DNA of 6,052 nt from positions 1 to 6,052 of the forward strand of contig JAWLCV010000142.1 in NCBI GenBank assembly GCA_041686955.1, written 5' to 3'. A program made the translations under genes and the position numbers. The notes beneath the pieces were generated by a model. It was not told the origin of the DNA, did not search any database, and saw only the letters and a program-made list of their open reading frames with translations. Source of the stretch: UBA7803 sp041686955 (GTDB taxonomy: Bacteria; Pseudomonadota; Gammaproteobacteria; Pseudomonadales; Azotimanducaceae). Of the stretch, positions 1-6,052 are shown piece after piece. The first letter of the stretch is position 1; the number at the start of each line of letters is the position of its first letter.

Positions 1-1134
1 GCGGTGGTCGGCCGCCCGCGCAGCGAGTACGGCATGGAGCCCACCGCCTACGACCAGCTCCGCAAGGGCACCTACGACGTCCACGCCCGCATCGACGACA
101 TGAACGCCAATGGGCTCCTGGCGTCGCTGAACTTCGGCACGTTCGTCAACTTCGACGGCTCCTTCTTCCTGCAATCCAAGGACAAGAAGCTGGCACTGGC
201 GATCCTCAAGGCCTACAACGACTGGCACATCGACGAGTGGTGCGGCGCCTACCCGGGCCGCTTCATTCCCATGGCCATTCTGCCGTACTGGGACGTCGAC
301 GAGACCGTCCGGGAAATCGAGCGGGTGGTGAATAAGGGCTGTCATGCCGTGAGCTTCTCCGACAACCCCAGCGTCAAGGGCCTGCCCAGCATCCACAACG
401 GGATCTGGGAGCCCATGTGGAAGGCCTGCAACGACAACCAGGTGGTCATCAACTGCCACATCGGCACCGGCTACGCGCCGCCGCACCCGTCCATGGAGTC
501 GCCCATCGACGCCTGGATCACCGGCATGCCCATCTCCATCGCCAACAGCGCGTCCGACTGGATTCAGCTCGACGCCCTGCACCGCTATCCGGACCTGACC
601 ATCGCCCTGTCGGAAGGGGGCATCGGCTGGATTCCCTACTTCCTCGAGCGGGCGGACTTCACCTACGAGCACCACCACGAGTGGACCCACACCGACTTCC
701 GCGGCAAGAAGCCGAGCGAAGTGTTCCGCGAGCACTTCCTCACCTGCTTCATCGACGACCGCTTCGGGGTGGCGAACCGCCACGACGTCGGGATCGACAT
801 CATCTGCTACGAGTGCGACTACCCCCACTCCGACACCGTCTGGCCCAACACGCCGGAGTACCTGATGAAGAGCTTCGAGGCCGCCGCGGTGCCCGACGCC
901 GAGATCGACAAGATGACCCATCTGAATGCCATGCGCGCCTACCGCTTCGACCCCTTCTCGGCTCTCGGGCGGGAGAACTGCACCGTGGGGGCGCTGCGGG
1001 CCCAGGCACGGCACGTGGACACCGCCCCCCGGAGCCAGGGCGGCGCCCGCCCGGTGGCCGAAGGCGAGTCCCGCCGCGTGACCTCCGGCGACGTGGTGAA
1101 GCTGTTCATGGCCAACAAGGGAGAGGCCGCCTGA
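1..1134 (+). CDS. Amidohydrolase-2 family metal-dependent hydrolase, 5' end outside window
   Basis: The reading frame is open from base 1, so the N-terminus is probably missing. Numbering from the GTG at position 4 gives 376 visible residues. Family members normally begin with an Asp/His-rich first strand that supplies two metal ligands, and it is not seen here, so roughly 40-60 residues may lie upstream. Visible landmarks fit a TIM-barrel amidohydrolase: VVINCHIGTG with H152 as the likely strand-5 metal ligand, SEGGIGWIPY (203-212), and ECDYPHSD with D272 as the likely strand-8 catalytic Asp. NAMRAYRFDP (308-317) is a typical family ending. A polar tail of about 50 residues follows. Relatives hydrolyse C-N or C-C bonds or decarboxylate (ACMSD-like), and many uncharacterised ones sit in aromatic, steroid or terpenoid gene clusters. 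It is the first visible gene of a likely operon with two acyl-CoA dehydrogenase genes. The family call is firm; the substrate is unknown. Confidence 0.88.
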   Translation, partial: AVVGRPRSEYGMEPTAYDQLRKGTYDVHARIDDMNANGLLASLNFGTFVNFDGSFFLQSKDKKLALAILKAYNDWHIDEWCGAYPGRFIPMAILPYWDVDETVREIERVVNKGCHAVSFSDNPSVKGLPSIHNGIWEPMWKACNDNQVVINCHIGTGYAPPHPSMESPIDAWITGMPISIANSASDWIQLDALHRYPDLTIALSEGGIGWIPYFLERADFTYEHHHEWTHTDFRGKKPSEVFREHFLTCFIDDRFGVANRHDVGIDIICYECDYPHSDTVWPNTPEYLMKSFEAAAVPDAEIDKMTHLNAMRAYRFDPFSALGRENCTVGALRAQARHVDTAPRSQGGARPVAEGESRRVTSGDVVKLFMANKGEAA

Positions 1135-1161
1135 GCGGTCCGAGACATCGACGGCTGCTGC

Positions 1162-1165
1162 GGAG
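1162..1165 (+). promoter_or_regulatory. Shine-Dalgarno site supporting a TTG start
   Basis: GGAG lies 9 nt before the TTG at 1175. It decides the start of the small dehydrogenase subunit. The frame has no ATG, GTG or TTG between the upstream gene's stop and this TTG, and the next in-frame ATG is near residue 47, inside the conserved N-terminal domain. Confidence 0.6.
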
Positions 1166-1174
1166 ACATCTGCC

Positions 1175-2314
1175 TTGAATTTCGTACTCACCGAGGAACA
1201 GGCCCTGCTGCAGGATCAGGTGCGCGGGCTGCTGGAGCGCCGCGCGACCCCCGAGTCGCTGCGGAAACTCATCACCGACCAGGCCCCGTGGAGCCCGGAG
1301 CTGTGGCAGGACATGGCGGAGCTGGGCCTGCTGGGCGCCGCCATTCCCGAAACCCACGGCGGCGTGGGCCTGGGGCTCATGGAGCTGTGCGTGATCGCCG
1401 AGGAACTGGGGCGCGCGGTGGCCCCGGTGCCGTTCTTCTCGTCCGTGTGCATGGCGGCGGAGGCCATCAAGCTCGCCGGCAGCGAAGCGCAGAGGGCCCA
1501 GTGGCTGCCCCGGCTGGCGTCCGGAGAGAGCGTCGCCACCCTCGCCTGGGCGGAAGGCAGCGGCGCACCCCCCACGGCCACCGGCGCAGCGGGGCGGCCC
1601 GCCCTGGCCACCAGGATCGCGGACGGCCGGATCCGCGGCCATAAGTGGCCGGTGCCCGATGCCGGGGTGGCGGAGCTCGGCGTGGTGATCTCGGGCGGCG
1701 ACGGCGGCCCCGAGCTTTCCGTGGTCGATCTCAGCGCCGCCGGCGTACGCCGAACGGCGCTTAACGGCTTCGACCAGCTCCGGCACCACGCGGAGATCGT
1801 CTTCGACGACGCGCCCTGCGAGCGCCTGACGGGGGCGTCCGGTGACGCCGTGGTTCGGGAGCTGTTCGACCGTCTCGCCGTGCTCGAGGCGTTCGAGCAG
1901 GTGGGCGGCACCGAGTCGGCCCTGTACATGGCCCGGGACTACACGTTGCAGCGCTTCATCTTCGGCCGCCAGCTCGCATCCTACCAGGCGGTCAAGCACA
2001 GCCTGGCCGACATCCTGGTGATGCTGGAGCTGGCCCGGGCCAACGCCATGTACGCCGCCGGCGCCATCGAGGAGGAGCGCCCCGACCGGCACCGGGCCGC
2101 CGCCACCGCACGCGTCGGCGCCACCCAGGCCTACGAGAAGGCCGCCCGGGAGAACCTGCAGCTCCACGGCGGCATCGGCTTCACCTGGGAAGCCAACTGC
2201 CACTTCCACTACCGGCGCGCCCGCCTGCTGGCCCTGAACCTGGGCTCGCAGGAGGTGTGGAGCGACGCCCTCATCGACGACCTGGCTCGCGCGGACGCGT
2301 CGCGAGCCGCCTGA
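1175..2314 (+). CDS. Acyl-CoA dehydrogenase family protein, small subunit-like (FAD-contributing partner)
   Basis: The 379-residue product starts at TTG. The start is supported by the family-typical beginning MNFVLTEEQ and by a GGAG site 9 nt upstream. The all-helical N-terminal domain spans about 1-115, with IPETHGGVGLGLMEL at 58-71. A divergent middle beta domain covers about 120-215, and the C-terminal helical domain follows. The C-terminal domain holds the usual FAD-contacting segment, R260-x-x-F-G with Q271, and QLHGGIGFTWE at 329-339. The Glu of medium-chain enzymes, normally in a YEGT-like segment after this motif, is not apparent; the sequence reads LALNLGSQEVW. The middle-domain flavin motif (SEP.AGSD in active subunits) is also degenerate, reading WAEGSGAPPT. 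These features resemble the non-catalytic partner of heteromeric dehydrogenases such as mycobacterial FadE27 or FadE28. It lies directly before a larger dehydrogenase gene, its likely partner. The family is certain; the subunit role is inferred. Confidence 0.92.
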   Translation: MNFVLTEEQALLQDQVRGLLERRATPESLRKLITDQAPWSPELWQDMAELGLLGAAIPETHGGVGLGLMELCVIAEELGRAVAPVPFFSSVCMAAEAIKLAGSEAQRAQWLPRLASGESVATLAWAEGSGAPPTATGAAGRPALATRIADGRIRGHKWPVPDAGVAELGVVISGGDGGPELSVVDLSAAGVRRTALNGFDQLRHHAEIVFDDAPCERLTGASGDAVVRELFDRLAVLEAFEQVGGTESALYMARDYTLQRFIFGRQLASYQAVKHSLADILVMLELARANAMYAAGAIEEERPDRHRAAATARVGATQAYEKAARENLQLHGGIGFTWEANCHFHYRRARLLALNLGSQEVWSDALIDDLARADASRAA

Positions 2315-2315
2315 C

Positions 2316-2322
2316 GGAAGGA
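2316..2322 (+). promoter_or_regulatory. Shine-Dalgarno site for the large dehydrogenase subunit
   Basis: GGAAGGA lies 12 nt before the ATG at 2335, and a second weaker GGA at 2324-2326 lies 8 nt before it. The site sits immediately after the upstream gene's TGA. It favours the ATG at 2335 over an in-frame upstream ATG at 2257, which would add 26 Arg-rich residues unlike this family. Confidence 0.55.
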
Positions 2323-2334
2323 CGGATCACCGAC

Positions 2335-3564
2335 ATGAGCACGAGCAGCGAAGACATCGACGCCTACCGCCAGCGCGCCCGGGCCTGGCTGGCGGAGAAC
2401 GCCGCCGAGTACGAAGAGCCCCGAGAGTTCTCAGAGGAGGAGCTGGTCCGCCGCAGCAAGGAATGGATCCGCAAGAAGCACGAGGCCGGCTATTCCGCCA
2501 TCGCCGAGCCGGCAGAAGCGGGCGGCGCGGGCGGAACCCCGGAACAGGCGACCGCATTCGCCAAGGAGGAGGCCCGCTATCACACGCCCACCTTCACCGG
2601 GGTCAGCATCGGCTTCGCCATGGCCATGGAAGTGATCCGCCGTCACGGCACGCCCGAGCAGTATCGGCGCTTCGGCACCCTCACCCACCGGGGCGACATC
2701 ACCTGGTGCCAGCTCTTCTCCGAGCCCGCCGCCGGCTCCGACCTGGCGGCGCTGCGCACCCGCGCGGTGAAGGCCCACTCGGAAAGCGAAGGCGACCACT
2801 GGATCGTCAACGGCCAGAAGGTCTGGTCGAGCTGGGCCCACCACGCCGACTGGGGCATCCTCATCGCCCGCAGCGACCCCACGGTGCCCAAGCACAAAGG
2901 GCTCACGTTCTTCGTGGTGGACATGAACTCGCCCGGCATCGAAGTGCGGCCCATCCGGCAGATCACGGGCCACTCCGACTTCAACGAGACCTTCCTCACC
3001 GACGTGGTGATACCGGACGACAACCGCATCGGCGCCGAGGGCGAAGGCTGGGCCTGCGCCATGACGGTGCTCGCCACGGAGCGCAACCAGTCCCGCGGGT
3101 CCGACAACGACGAGCGCCACGACTCGGTGACCTCGCTGGCGCGCAAGGCCGCGGCCACGCGGCGCAGTGAAGGCACGGCGCTGGACAGCGCCGCCGTGCG
3201 AACCAGGCTCGCCGACTGGTATGTGCGCGAGCAGGGACTCAAGAATTTCGCCGCGCGCCTGCGCGCCACCACCACCGCAGGCGGGCCGCCGCCGGCCACC
3301 ATCCCGCTGATGAAGCTGGTTTCCGCTACCCTGATGCAGGAAACCAACGCCTTCCTCATGGACGTGGACGAGTACGAGGGGCTCTTCTCGGGCGAAGGGC
3401 AGGACCGCGGCGAGGTGTTCTATCAGTACCTGTGGTCCGCGGCCATGCGCATCGCCGGCGGCGCGGACGAGGTGCTGCGCAACCAGCTCGCCGAGCGGGC
3501 GCTCGGCATGCCCGGCGAGATGCGCGCGGACAAGGGCGTGCCGTTCAACGAGCTGCCCCACTAA
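2335..3564 (+). CDS. Acyl-CoA dehydrogenase, large subunit-like (carries the likely catalytic Glu)
   Basis: The 409-residue product (MSTSSEDIDAY...) oxidises an acyl-CoA to its 2,3-enoyl-CoA using FAD. The N-terminal helical domain is at about 1-120. The middle domain includes the flavin/substrate motif FSEPAAGSDLA (128-138) and IVNGQKVWSSWA (157-168). The C-terminal domain contains VLATERN, in which E249 sits where the catalytic Glu lies in FadE26-type enzymes (helix G). The RxxFG segment that most homotetrameric dehydrogenases use to hold FAD is absent; the region reads LRATTTAGGPPPATIPLMKL (309-328), resembling the Gly/Pro-rich loop of FadE26/FadE29-type subunits. The ending IAGGADEVLRNQLAERALGMP (373-393) is typical, with Ala replacing the usual Thr after GG. 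The upstream gene ends 20 nt before this start, consistent with co-translation of partner subunits. The TAA stop overlaps the A tract of the convergent terminator. The substrate is unknown; a bulky or branched acyl-CoA is inferred. Confidence 0.94.
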   Translation: MSTSSEDIDAYRQRARAWLAENAAEYEEPREFSEEELVRRSKEWIRKKHEAGYSAIAEPAEAGGAGGTPEQATAFAKEEARYHTPTFTGVSIGFAMAMEVIRRHGTPEQYRRFGTLTHRGDITWCQLFSEPAAGSDLAALRTRAVKAHSESEGDHWIVNGQKVWSSWAHHADWGILIARSDPTVPKHKGLTFFVVDMNSPGIEVRPIRQITGHSDFNETFLTDVVIPDDNRIGAEGEGWACAMTVLATERNQSRGSDNDERHDSVTSLARKAAATRRSEGTALDSAAVRTRLADWYVREQGLKNFAARLRATTTAGGPPPATIPLMKLVSATLMQETNAFLMDVDEYEGLFSGEGQDRGEVFYQYLWSAAMRIAGGADEVLRNQLAERALGMPGEMRADKGVPFNELPH

Positions 3565-3604
3565 AAAAAGGCCGCGGCCGCCGGTGCCCCCGGCGGCCGC
3601 GGCC
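3563..3604 (-). terminator. Intrinsic terminator of the ligase transcript, between convergent genes
   Basis: A perfect 15-bp all-G/C hairpin is formed by arms 3570-3584 and 3590-3604 around a 5-nt loop. The seven A residues at 3563-3569 read as seven U residues after the stem on the minus strand, giving a classical Rho-independent terminator 21 nt beyond the ligase stop codon. On the plus strand the hairpin is followed by CAACCAACG with no U tract, so it may protect the 3' end of, or only partly terminate, the dehydrogenase mRNA. The A tract includes the last two bases of that gene's TAA stop. Confidence 0.88.
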
Positions 3605-3625
3605 CAACCAACGTCCTCGGCGCCG

Positions 3626-5146
3626 TCAGCCGGCGGCGGACAGATCGGCGAACAGCTCCTTCACCCCCACCGCGCTCACCTTGAGGGACGGCGTCCGCGG
3701 CAGCTCGGCCACCGCCTTGAACGCCACCGGCACGGAATACGGGGTCATGCGGCTTCGCACCCAGTCGGCGAGCTCGTCGTCGCCGGGCGCCTCGGTGCCC
3801 GGCTCCACCACGTAAGCCGCCACCGGAACCTGGCCCAGCCGCCGGTCGTCGATGCCCACCACCGCCGCCTCGCGCACCGCGGGATGCGCCTCGAGAGCCT
3901 CGGCCACGTCCCCGGGCATGATCTTGAAACCGCCGCGGATGATGGCGTTGTCGGCCCGCCCCAGGATGTACAGGAACCGGTCCTCATCGAGCCGGGCGAG
4001 ATCCGTGGTGCGCACCCAGGTCTTGCCGTCCTCGATCTGGCCGCCGCGCAGCTCCAAGAGCCCCGCCTCGCCCACCGCGACCTCCTCGAAGGTCTCCGGG
4101 TGGACGATGCGGGCATCGATGCCGTCGTGCACGCGGCCCACGCTGCCGCGTTTGTCCTTCCAGTGCTCCTTGAAGTCCCGGTAGCTCCAGCCGGCGACAC
4201 CGCCGGCGAACTCCGTGGCGCCGTAGTTTCCCAGCACCGGAATGCCGTATCGCTCCGTCACCTCGTCGGCCAGCTCCGGCGGCAGCGGCGCGGTGCCGGA
4301 GCGCAGGGCGATGAGGCTCGACAGATCCTCCTTGGGAATGTCGGCATCGAGGATCATGCGCAGTGCGGTGGGCACGGCGCTCGCGACCCGGGGACGGTGA
4401 CGCTTCACCGCGTCGTGCCAGCCTTCCACGGTGAAGCGCTCGAGCAGGCACGCCTGGCGCCCCGCCAGCGCGTTGCCCGCGACGCCGAAGATGCCGGAGA
4501 TGTGCACGAACGGCATCTGCTGGATGGTCACCCCCGGACGCAGCTTCGGCGGATCGTCGGGACTGCGGTCCTTCTCGTAGACCATGGCGTCCTCCAGCGC
4601 CTTCTCCAGCGTCCGCCGGGCGAGGGGAATGCGCTTCGGCGTCCCCGTGGTCCCGCTGGTGAGCATCTGGATGGCGACGCCGGTGAACGGCTCATGGAAA
4701 GGCCCCGCCCCCAACCGGTCACGCCCCGGCAGGGTGCTGACGCTGCCCGGTCCCACCGGCGCCAGCGAGATGGCCACGCAGCCGATGTCCTCCGCCAGCC
4801 CCGTCATGCCGTCCTGCGCCCAATCCCCCTGGTCGGCGATCACCGCCGGGCAGCGCAAGCGCTCGAGCTCCGCCCGCACCTTGTCGAGCGGCTGCATCGG
4901 GTTGACGGTGACGATGCAGCGCCGGGAAATGAGCATGGCGAGGATGGCCGCGTAGTGCGGCGGCCGGTTGCGCAGCAGCATGGCGACACCCTGGTCCTCG
5001 CCGACCCCGGCGGCGTCGAGCAGCCGGTTGATGGCGTCGACCACCTCTGCGAGCTGACCCCAGGTGATCCACTGCTTTTCGAACTCCAGAGCCGGCGCCT
5101 TCGGCTCGAGCCGGATCACGCCATCGAGATGTGCTGAAATATCCAC
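3626..5146 (-). CDS. AMP-forming acyl-CoA synthetase/ligase (ANL superfamily)
   Basis: The 506-residue enzyme would activate a carboxylic acid with ATP to an acyl-adenylate and then a CoA thioester in the cytoplasm. All core ANL motifs are visible: the P-loop LTSGTTGTPKRI (162-173), the adenine-site motif GNYGATEF (306-313), and TTDLARLDEDRFLYILGR (380-397) with D382 as the ribose-binding Asp. The hinge and CoA-face segment is RGGFKIMPGDVAEAL (404-418). The C-terminal motif is PRTPSLK, with K489 as the likely adenylation Lys; the usual Gly before this Lys is Leu and the usual Arg after it is absent. There is no signal peptide or membrane segment. The GTG start follows GGAGGA by 5 nt. The gene lies 127 nt downstream of a GntR/FCD regulator on the same strand, with a candidate promoter and operator between them, and converges on a dehydrogenase gene pair. 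It could supply their acyl-CoA substrate. A fatty-acid, aromatic-acid or steroid-acid ligase are all possible. Confidence 0.93.
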   Translation of the reverse strand: MDISAHLDGVIRLEPKAPALEFEKQWITWGQLAEVVDAINRLLDAAGVGEDQGVAMLLRNRPPHYAAILAMLISRRCIVTVNPMQPLDKVRAELERLRCPAVIADQGDWAQDGMTGLAEDIGCVAISLAPVGPGSVSTLPGRDRLGAGPFHEPFTGVAIQMLTSGTTGTPKRIPLARRTLEKALEDAMVYEKDRSPDDPPKLRPGVTIQQMPFVHISGIFGVAGNALAGRQACLLERFTVEGWHDAVKRHRPRVASAVPTALRMILDADIPKEDLSSLIALRSGTAPLPPELADEVTERYGIPVLGNYGATEFAGGVAGWSYRDFKEHWKDKRGSVGRVHDGIDARIVHPETFEEVAVGEAGLLELRGGQIEDGKTWVRTTDLARLDEDRFLYILGRADNAIIRGGFKIMPGDVAEALEAHPAVREAAVVGIDDRRLGQVPVAAYVVEPGTEAPGDDELADWVRSRMTPYSVPVAFKAVAELPRTPSLKVSAVGVKELFADLSAAG

Positions 5147-5151
5147 CGTCG

Positions 5152-5157
5152 TCCTCC
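5152..5157 (-). promoter_or_regulatory. Shine-Dalgarno site supporting the GTG start of the ligase
   Basis: GGAGGA on the minus strand lies 5 nt before the GTG at 5146-5144. A nearby ATG at 5159-5157 is out of frame with the ligase and overlaps this site, so it is not the start. Confidence 0.7.
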
Positions 5158-5214
5158 ATGTAGGGGCGCCGCGCGCCGAACCGCCGGAATGCGCCGGGCC
5201 CGGTGAGTAGTCGC

Positions 5215-5244
5215 AGCCTACCCGCGAACGTCTAAGTTAGTCAA
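5215..5244 (-). promoter_or_regulatory. Candidate sigma-70 promoter for the ligase gene
   Basis: On the minus strand, TTGACT (5244-5239) matches five of six -35 consensus bases. It is followed after 18 nt by TAGGCT (5220-5215), which keeps the T, A and final T of the -10 consensus. A start near 5208 would leave a leader of about 60 nt before the GTG. The -35 box lies inside the inverted repeat at 5231-5254. This is a sequence-match inference only; the ligase may also be read through from the regulator gene. Confidence 0.5.
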
Positions 5245-5254
5245 CGTAGTTAGA
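5231..5254. promoter_or_regulatory. Imperfect inverted repeat, candidate operator for the GntR/FCD regulator
   Basis: The 24-bp element has perfect outer arms TCTAA and TTAGA and 8 of 12 symmetric positions paired overall. It is only 8/24 G+C within very GC-rich surroundings. It also contains a direct repeat, AGTTAG at 5235-5240 and 5248-5253, 13 bp apart. It covers the putative -35 box of the ligase promoter and lies about 20 nt past the end of the regulator gene, as expected for a repressor operator. It does not exactly match the TnGTnnnACnA motif often seen for FadR-subfamily regulators, so the assignment is tentative. Confidence 0.45.
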
Positions 5255-5273
5255 TGATCGCCGGGCAACGGCG

Positions 5274-6047
5274 TCAGGACAGCACTTCCACGATGGACTT
5301 GGCGCCGTAGCTGCGCAGAATGATGCGGCCGGAGTTCTCCAGGTGTCGCAGCAGGTGACGCTCCGCGCCCTCGCCGTCCCCGGCTTCCACCAGCTCCAGC
5401 AGTTTCCGCTCCGACTGCACGCTCTTGCGCGCCAGCTCCTGGTCGTAGCGTCGGCCCACCGCATTCGCCAGGTGCGCCTCCCAGATGTGGTGCATCACGT
5501 GCCCGAGCAGGGTCAGGGTCTCGTTGCAGGACCCCTCGATGACCCGCAGATGAAACTCGGCCGCGTGACGGGAAAACGCCTCCGCGTCGTCCATGCGGCC
5601 CTCGATGCTTTCGATCATCGCGTGCAGCTCGGCGATGAGCTGAGGCGGGCGACGCTCGGCCAGGAGCCGTGCCGCGGGCGGCTCGATGAGCACCCGGGCC
5701 TCGAACACGTCCGCCAGGGTGGTGTTGCGGGCCTGCAGGTACAGGCCCGCGTAGCGGGCCACCACGTCCACGTCCGGCAGATGGACCCGGGCGCCGCCCC
5801 GGGATCCCCGGGACACGCTGATGAGCCGCTCGGTCTCGAGAATCCGGAACGCCTCGCGCATGGTGGGCCGGGAGATGCCGAACTCCTCGATGAGCGCGGA
5901 CTCCGGAGGCAGGTTGTCTCCCTCCTTCAGCTCACCGCGAATGATGCGCCTGCGCAGCTCCCTGGCCACCAGCTCGGCGGTCTTGGGGACCCGAACCGCG
6001 GAGGTGCCCCTGGAGCCGGGACGTCGGGAGCCGGATTTCGTGTTCAT
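5274..6047 (-). CDS. GntR-family transcriptional regulator, FadR subfamily (FCD domain)
   Basis: The 257-residue DNA-binding regulator has a basic, Ser/Gly-rich N-terminal extension (about 1-18). A winged helix-turn-helix follows at about 20-90, with LPPESALIEEFGISRPTMREAF at 46-67 and a wing at SRGSRGGARV (79-88). The helical FCD effector domain is at about 110-240, with VFEARVLIEP, EFHLRVI and a C-terminal RHLEN. FCD domains usually bind organic or fatty acids, often with a metal held by Asp-x3-His plus two further His. Here the Asp position is A162, H166 is kept, the third position is E213 and the last is H235, so the metal site is altered. The length is normal for the family. The ATG lies 5 nt from the right edge, so its ribosome site and promoter are not visible and a start further upstream is possible. 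It probably controls the adjacent ligase and perhaps the convergent dehydrogenase operon, in response to the substrate acid or a CoA intermediate. Confidence 0.92.
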   Translation of the reverse strand: MNTKSGSRRPGSRGTSAVRVPKTAELVARELRRRIIRGELKEGDNLPPESALIEEFGISRPTMREAFRILETERLISVSRGSRGGARVHLPDVDVVARYAGLYLQARNTTLADVFEARVLIEPPAARLLAERRPPQLIAELHAMIESIEGRMDDAEAFSRHAAEFHLRVIEGSCNETLTLLGHVMHHIWEAHLANAVGRRYDQELARKSVQSERKLLELVEAGDGEGAERHLLRHLENSGRIILRSYGAKSIVEVLS

Positions 6048-6052
6048 GTTCT

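Noticed and set aside
1142..1170. Direct repeat GAGACATC (1142-1149 and 1163-1170) before the small dehydrogenase gene
   Set aside because: It is only 8 bp in two copies, and the second overlaps the ribosome binding site. There is no palindrome or promoter context, so chance is the simplest explanation.
1106..2209. Long minus-strand open frame opposite the small dehydrogenase subunit
   Set aside because: It has low-complexity composition and no domain, and it mirrors a clear dehydrogenase gene, so it is a GC-driven shadow. The same applies to the frame at 2431-3561.
2257..2334. N-terminal extension of the large dehydrogenase from an upstream in-frame ATG
   Set aside because: It overlaps the end of the previous gene, adds Arg-rich non-family residues and lacks a good ribosome site. 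The ATG at 2335 has GGAAGGA upstream and a family-like start.
3584..5137. A 517-codon open frame on the plus strand opposite the ligase
   Set aside because: It is exactly antisense to a gene with all ANL motifs, its translation is His/Arg/Gly-rich with no recognisable domain, and such frames are common opposite GC-rich genes.
5165..5203. GC palindromes in the ligase leader (GGCGCC at 5165-5170, CCGGGCCCGG at 5194-5203)
   Set aside because: They are short self-complementary stretches expected at this base composition. No riboswitch or attenuator architecture is visible.
5259..5273. Small hairpin right after the regulator stop codon (CGCCG stem, 5-nt loop)
   Set aside because: A 5-bp stem with no following U tract is too weak to call a terminator, and such stems arise easily in GC-rich DNA.

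Overview
The window is a GC-rich, tightly packed bacterial catabolic locus with five protein-coding genes and almost no spare DNA. No RNA gene, CRISPR array, insertion sequence or phage feature was found. The high GC, third-position G/C codon use, mixed ATG/GTG/TTG starts with clear Shine-Dalgarno sites, and an intrinsic terminator with a U tract suggest a GC-rich proteobacterium. This placement is an inference, and an actinobacterium cannot be fully excluded.

Left arm, plus strand (1-3564): an amidohydrolase-2 family metal-dependent hydrolase, cut by the left edge of the window. After 40 nt comes a small acyl-CoA dehydrogenase-like subunit (1175-2314, TTG start), and after 20 nt a larger acyl-CoA dehydrogenase subunit (2335-3564). 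Spacing and direction suggest one operon. The two dehydrogenases have complementary active-site features: the large one carries the likely catalytic Glu and the small one carries the FAD-contacting Arg/FG/Gln segment. This is the pattern of the obligate two-subunit (alpha2beta2) enzymes best known from steroid side-chain and ring degradation.

Right arm, minus strand (6052 down to 3626): a GntR/FadR-type regulator with an FCD ligand-binding domain (6047-5274), a 127-nt spacer, then an AMP-forming acyl-CoA ligase (5146-3626, GTG start). The spacer holds a plausible sigma-70 promoter for the ligase, whose -35 box lies inside an AT-rich imperfect inverted repeat, a candidate operator for the neighbouring regulator. 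The two arms converge on a perfect 15-bp GC hairpin (3570-3604). Its U tract is oriented for the ligase transcript and overlaps the stop codon of the large dehydrogenase.

Taken together, the ligase would activate a carboxylic acid to its CoA thioester, the paired dehydrogenase would introduce a double bond, and the amidohydrolase-2 enzyme would carry out a hydrolytic or decarboxylating step. The FCD regulator would sense an acid or CoA intermediate. The substrate cannot be read from the sequence; a bulky, branched or polycyclic acid (steroid, terpenoid or similar) is a reasonable hypothesis. No clearly new type of system is visible. The most notable points are the split dehydrogenase, the altered metal-ligand set in the regulator and the operator/promoter overlap.
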